Source of the DNA: Pseudomonas matsuisoli
Lineage (GTDB): Bacteria; Pseudomonadota; Gammaproteobacteria; Pseudomonadales; Pseudomonadaceae
Direction: 5' to 3'
NCBI RefSeq assembly: GCF_014647635.1
Contig: NZ_BMPO01000010.1
Location: 79,760-143,759 of the forward strand
Length of the DNA stretch: 64,000 bases
This document shows positions 61,935 to 64,000 of this stretch, piece after piece; position 1 is the first letter of the stretch, and every line of letters begins with the position of its first letter. Position numbers and translations under genes: made by a program. Under the pieces are notes generated by a model. It was given only the letters and a program-made list of their open reading frames with translations. It had not been told where the DNA came from and did not search any database.

Positions 61935-62084
61935 ATGACCAAAGCTGCGATGAACCTGCGCGGCTTCAAGGGCGGTTCGGTACGGGCCCCGTTGCTGGAC
62001 TTGGAAGGCGCTACGCTGGAAGAGCTCCAGCAAGTAATGGCCGCACTGGCAAAAGACCCGCGCACGGGCGTGACCCTGGCCTAA
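61935..62084 (+). pseudogene. 3' remnant, probably of a dihydrodipicolinate synthase-family gene
   Basis: A 49-codon frame reads MTKAAMNLRGFKGGSVRAPL and continues with LLDLEGATLEELQQVMAALA to a TAA stop. This looks like the last helix region of a DapA/KDG-aldolase-family protein, where G..GGPVRAPL followed by a Leu/Glu-rich helix is usual. Just upstream the frame meets a TGA (seven codons before the ATG) and there is no ribosome site. The rest of the gene (about 250 codons) is missing; the sequence before it is the porin terminator. The assignment rests on memory of the family. The rest of the gap to 62357 shows no gene. Confidence 0.5.
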
Positions 62085-62357
62085 GACGGAACTGGCCGCC
62101 CTACTCTGGGGCAAAGGGTGGCCGAACAAGTCCACAACAGGGCTTTTGTCAAACCGCATGGCGGCGCAAGACCGCAAATTATCGCCACAACACCTGCCGC
62201 AGAGCATGGCGCGGATTTTGTATAGAGAGGTTTCAACCGAAGCGGCGACTCCTGAGAACGGATCACCAAGACCGCACGATCACGCTTCGGCATCACTAGA
62301 AACGACACGGCATCTCTTCTTCCAGAGTCTGTCCACACACCGCTTGGAGCACCCCAT

Positions 62358-63626
62358 ATGCAAGTCAAGAAGTGCAGCCTGATCGCGCTGGCTATCTCCG
62401 CAGCTGTCAGCCAAATGGCTGTCGCCAGTCAGCAATCTGAAGCCAAGGGCTTCGTTGAAGGCAGCAAGCTCAAGGTCCTGAACCGCAACATGTACATGAA
62501 CCGTGATTTCAAACACGGCCAACGCAATGGCACGAAGAGCTACGGTGAAGAATGGGCCCATGGCCTTATCACCACCTACAGCTCCGGTTTCACACAAGGC
62601 ACCGTCGGCTTCGGTGTGGATGCATTCGGCCTGGTGGGCATCAAGCTGGACTCGGGCGATGGCCGCAATGGTGTCGGCACTGGGCTGCTGGAAATCAACG
62701 ACGCGGGCGAAGCCAAGGACGACCAGGCACTGGCCGGCGCAGCCGCCAAACTGCAGATTTCCAACACCGTGCTCAAATACGGTAACCAGATGGTATCCCT
62801 GCCGGTACTCGCGATTTCCGACAGCCGCCTGCTTCCTGAGTCGGTCACCGGTGGCTTGGTCACCAGCAACGAAATCGAAGGACTGACACTTAACGCGGGC
62901 CACTTCACGGCACTGAGCAACCGTAACCAGTCTTCAAGAGATAGCGCAGGCATGAAGTCGCTCGACCTTGCCGGCGGTACCTACAAGTTCAGCAAGGATC
63001 TTATCGGTAGCGCCTACTGGGCCGAGACCGAAGACTACTTCCGCAAGTACTACGGCAACCTGAACTACTCGATGCCGCTGTCGGACACCCAGGCGTTCAT
63101 CGTTGACTTCAACATGTACGACACCAAGAGCGACGGCCTTGGCCTGTCCCGCGCATGGGATGGTGAAAAGCTCGACAACCAGATTTACAGCTTGGCTGCC
63201 GCCTTCAAAACAGGCGCGCACACTTTCACGCTGTCGCACCAGCGTGTCACCGGTGATGGCGGCTACGTGTATGGCCCAGACGGTAACAGCACCATGTACA
63301 CCGCACACTCCATGCAGGTATCGGACTTCAACCAGGAGAACGAAAAATCCTGGGCAGCTCGCTACGACCTGAACATGGCGGCATTCGGCGTACCGGGCCT
63401 GACCTTCATGACTCGTTACATCAAAGGTACCGACTTCAACACCACACTTAGCAGCAACGGTAAAGAGTGGGAGCGCGACGTCGAGGCCAAGTACGTGCTG
63501 CAAGACGGTCCAGCCAAGGACCTAAGCTTCCGCGTGCGCTGGGGCACCCGTCGCACCGCCGACATCGCCACGGGCAACATGGAAGATCTGCGCGTGTTCG
63601 TCGAGTACCCGCTGAACATCCTGTAA
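62358..63626 (+). CDS. OprD-family outer-membrane porin, copy 2
   Basis: The 422-residue precursor has a signal peptide (LIALAISAAVSQMAVA, then SQQSEAKGFVEGS). It closely matches copy 1 through most of the barrel (AYWAETEDYFRKYYGNLNY, NMYDTKSDG, SHQRVTGDGGYVYGPDG, ENEKSWAARYDLNMA) and ends MEDLRVFVEYPLNIL. Differences lie mainly in the predicted loops. It has its own GGAG site and terminator, so it is probably expressed separately from copy 1. Confidence 0.92.
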   Translation: MQVKKCSLIALAISAAVSQMAVASQQSEAKGFVEGSKLKVLNRNMYMNRDFKHGQRNGTKSYGEEWAHGLITTYSSGFTQGTVGFGVDAFGLVGIKLDSGDGRNGVGTGLLEINDAGEAKDDQALAGAAAKLQISNTVLKYGNQMVSLPVLAISDSRLLPESVTGGLVTSNEIEGLTLNAGHFTALSNRNQSSRDSAGMKSLDLAGGTYKFSKDLIGSAYWAETEDYFRKYYGNLNYSMPLSDTQAFIVDFNMYDTKSDGLGLSRAWDGEKLDNQIYSLAAAFKTGAHTFTLSHQRVTGDGGYVYGPDGNSTMYTAHSMQVSDFNQENEKSWAARYDLNMAAFGVPGLTFMTRYIKGTDFNTTLSSNGKEWERDVEAKYVLQDGPAKDLSFRVRWGTRRTADIATGNMEDLRVFVEYPLNIL

Positions 63627-63650
63627 TCCCAGCGAGTACCCGAAACCAAA

Positions 63651-63679
63651 AACCGGAAGCCTTCGCTTCCGGTTTTTTT
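63651..63679 (+). terminator. Rho-independent terminator after porin copy 2
   Basis: AACCGGAAGC, CTTC, GCTTCCGGTT followed by a run of T: a perfect ten-base-pair stem 25 bases after the porin stop. Confidence 0.95.
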
Positions 63680-63712
63680 ATGGCGGTACCTCCTGCTGCG
63701 GAAAACGATTCT

Positions 63713-63813
63713 GTGGGAGCGAGCCATGCTCGCGATTAGTCCGAGCAATACCCTTCTGTTCGGTGCACGAGTCCATCGCGAGCATGGCTGATGGCAGCCC
63801 CGCTCGCTCCCAC
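63713..63813. repeat. REPIN, family A (near window end)
   Basis: Left arm GTGGGAGCGAGCCATG (63713-63736) and right inverse arm ending in CGCTCGCTCCCAC at 63813. The right arm has an insertion (GATGGCAGCC) between its two halves, like the one in family B right arms. It follows the porin copy 2 terminator. Confidence 0.8.
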
Positions 63814-63829
63814 GGTTTACGTGAGACCT

Positions 63830-64000
63830 CGTAGGACGGGTGGAGCCCGCGCAGATACGCTGAAAAGCCGCGGATTGCACCCGCCCTTGTATGTCGACTC
63901 CCGTCTCCAAAGAGGCGATAGTCCCCGACTGATCATCGGGGGAGGACCGCAAGCCGCACCCGCCCTTAAGCCTCGAGCTTGTTGTGTAGATTGCGCTGCG
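63830..64000. other. Non-coding tail with repeated GCACCCGCCCTT
   Basis: No gene is supported in the last 170 bases. The 12-mer GCACCCGCCCTT occurs at 63877-63888 and again at 63956-63967, and a CCCCGA ... TCGGGG inverted pair lies at about 63923-63941. It may be another intergenic repeat type or the decayed end of a gene that lies outside the window. Confidence 0.4.

Noticed and set aside
62112..62224. Second coding remnant after the DapA-family fragment (frame with EQVHNRAFVKPHGGARPQ)
   Set aside because: I see no family resemblance and no start signal; the open stretch is short enough to be chance.

Overview
The window is a stretch of chromosome from a gammaproteobacterium of the family Pseudomonadaceae (Pseudomonas in the broad sense; a Stutzerimonas-like species is possible but not proven). 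The gene order from kdsD to gatB (LPS assembly, rpoN, PTS-Ntr, sodA, pmbA/tldD, yhdP, rng, maf, mreBCD, gatCAB) follows, as I remember it, the order of the P. aeruginosa PA4457-PA4484 block. High GC content, strong codon bias toward G/C and REP-type intergenic palindromes fit the same group. No prophage, integrative element, CRISPR array, rRNA or tRNA gene was seen.

Layout. (1) 1-6.8 kb, plus strand: 3' end of kdsD, kdsC, lptC, lptA, lptB (Kdo synthesis and LPS export), then rpoN, hpf, ptsN, rapZ and ptsO (sigma-54 and the nitrogen PTS). (2) 6.8-9.3 kb, minus: a ZIP metal transporter, Mn-type sodA, an unknown gene and fagA behind a candidate Fur box; fumC, which I recall in this cluster in P. 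aeruginosa, is absent. (3) 9.4-22.7 kb: pmbA and tldD around darP, a nitrilase-family gene, yhdP, rng, maf, a strongly supported 44-codon small ORF, and mreBCD. (4) 23-28 kb, plus: gatCAB, a short RlpA-like lipoprotein and an atypical Na/Ca-exchanger-type membrane protein. (5) 28.2-32.5 kb: a DUF4174 protein, an AEC transporter, the redox two-component pair RoxS/RoxR and a SIMPL-domain periplasmic protein. (6) 32.8-42.6 kb: a dipeptide uptake and processing locus with two paralogous binding proteins, the M24 peptidase MdpA, the XRE-cupin repressor PsdR and DppBCDF. A shared AT-rich motif in the mdpA-psdR and psdR-dppA intergenic regions is a likely PsdR operator. (7) 42.9-50.6 kb: a PepSY/flavodoxin reductase, ornithine decarboxylase SpeC, an MFS transporter and PrfC. 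(8) 50.6-51.3 kb: a REP-associated tyrosine transposase (RAYT) bracketed by REPINs. (9) 51.3-56.3 kb, minus: the branched-chain amino acid importer BraCDEFG. (10) 56.7-60.2 kb, minus: an OpuC-type osmoprotectant ABC importer. (11) 60.6-63.6 kb: two tandem OprD-family porins with a 49-codon remnant, probably of a dihydrodipicolinate-synthase-family gene, between them.

Most of the window is ordinary core genome. The parts that merit a second look are the 44-codon ORF ahead of maf, the fagA-orf-sodA operon without fumC, the PsdR motif, the RAYT with its REPINs and several other palindrome families, the hairpins after binding-protein genes in two ABC operons, the gene remnant between the porins, and the exchanger with an altered first alpha repeat. 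I did not find a convincing wholly new multi-gene system.
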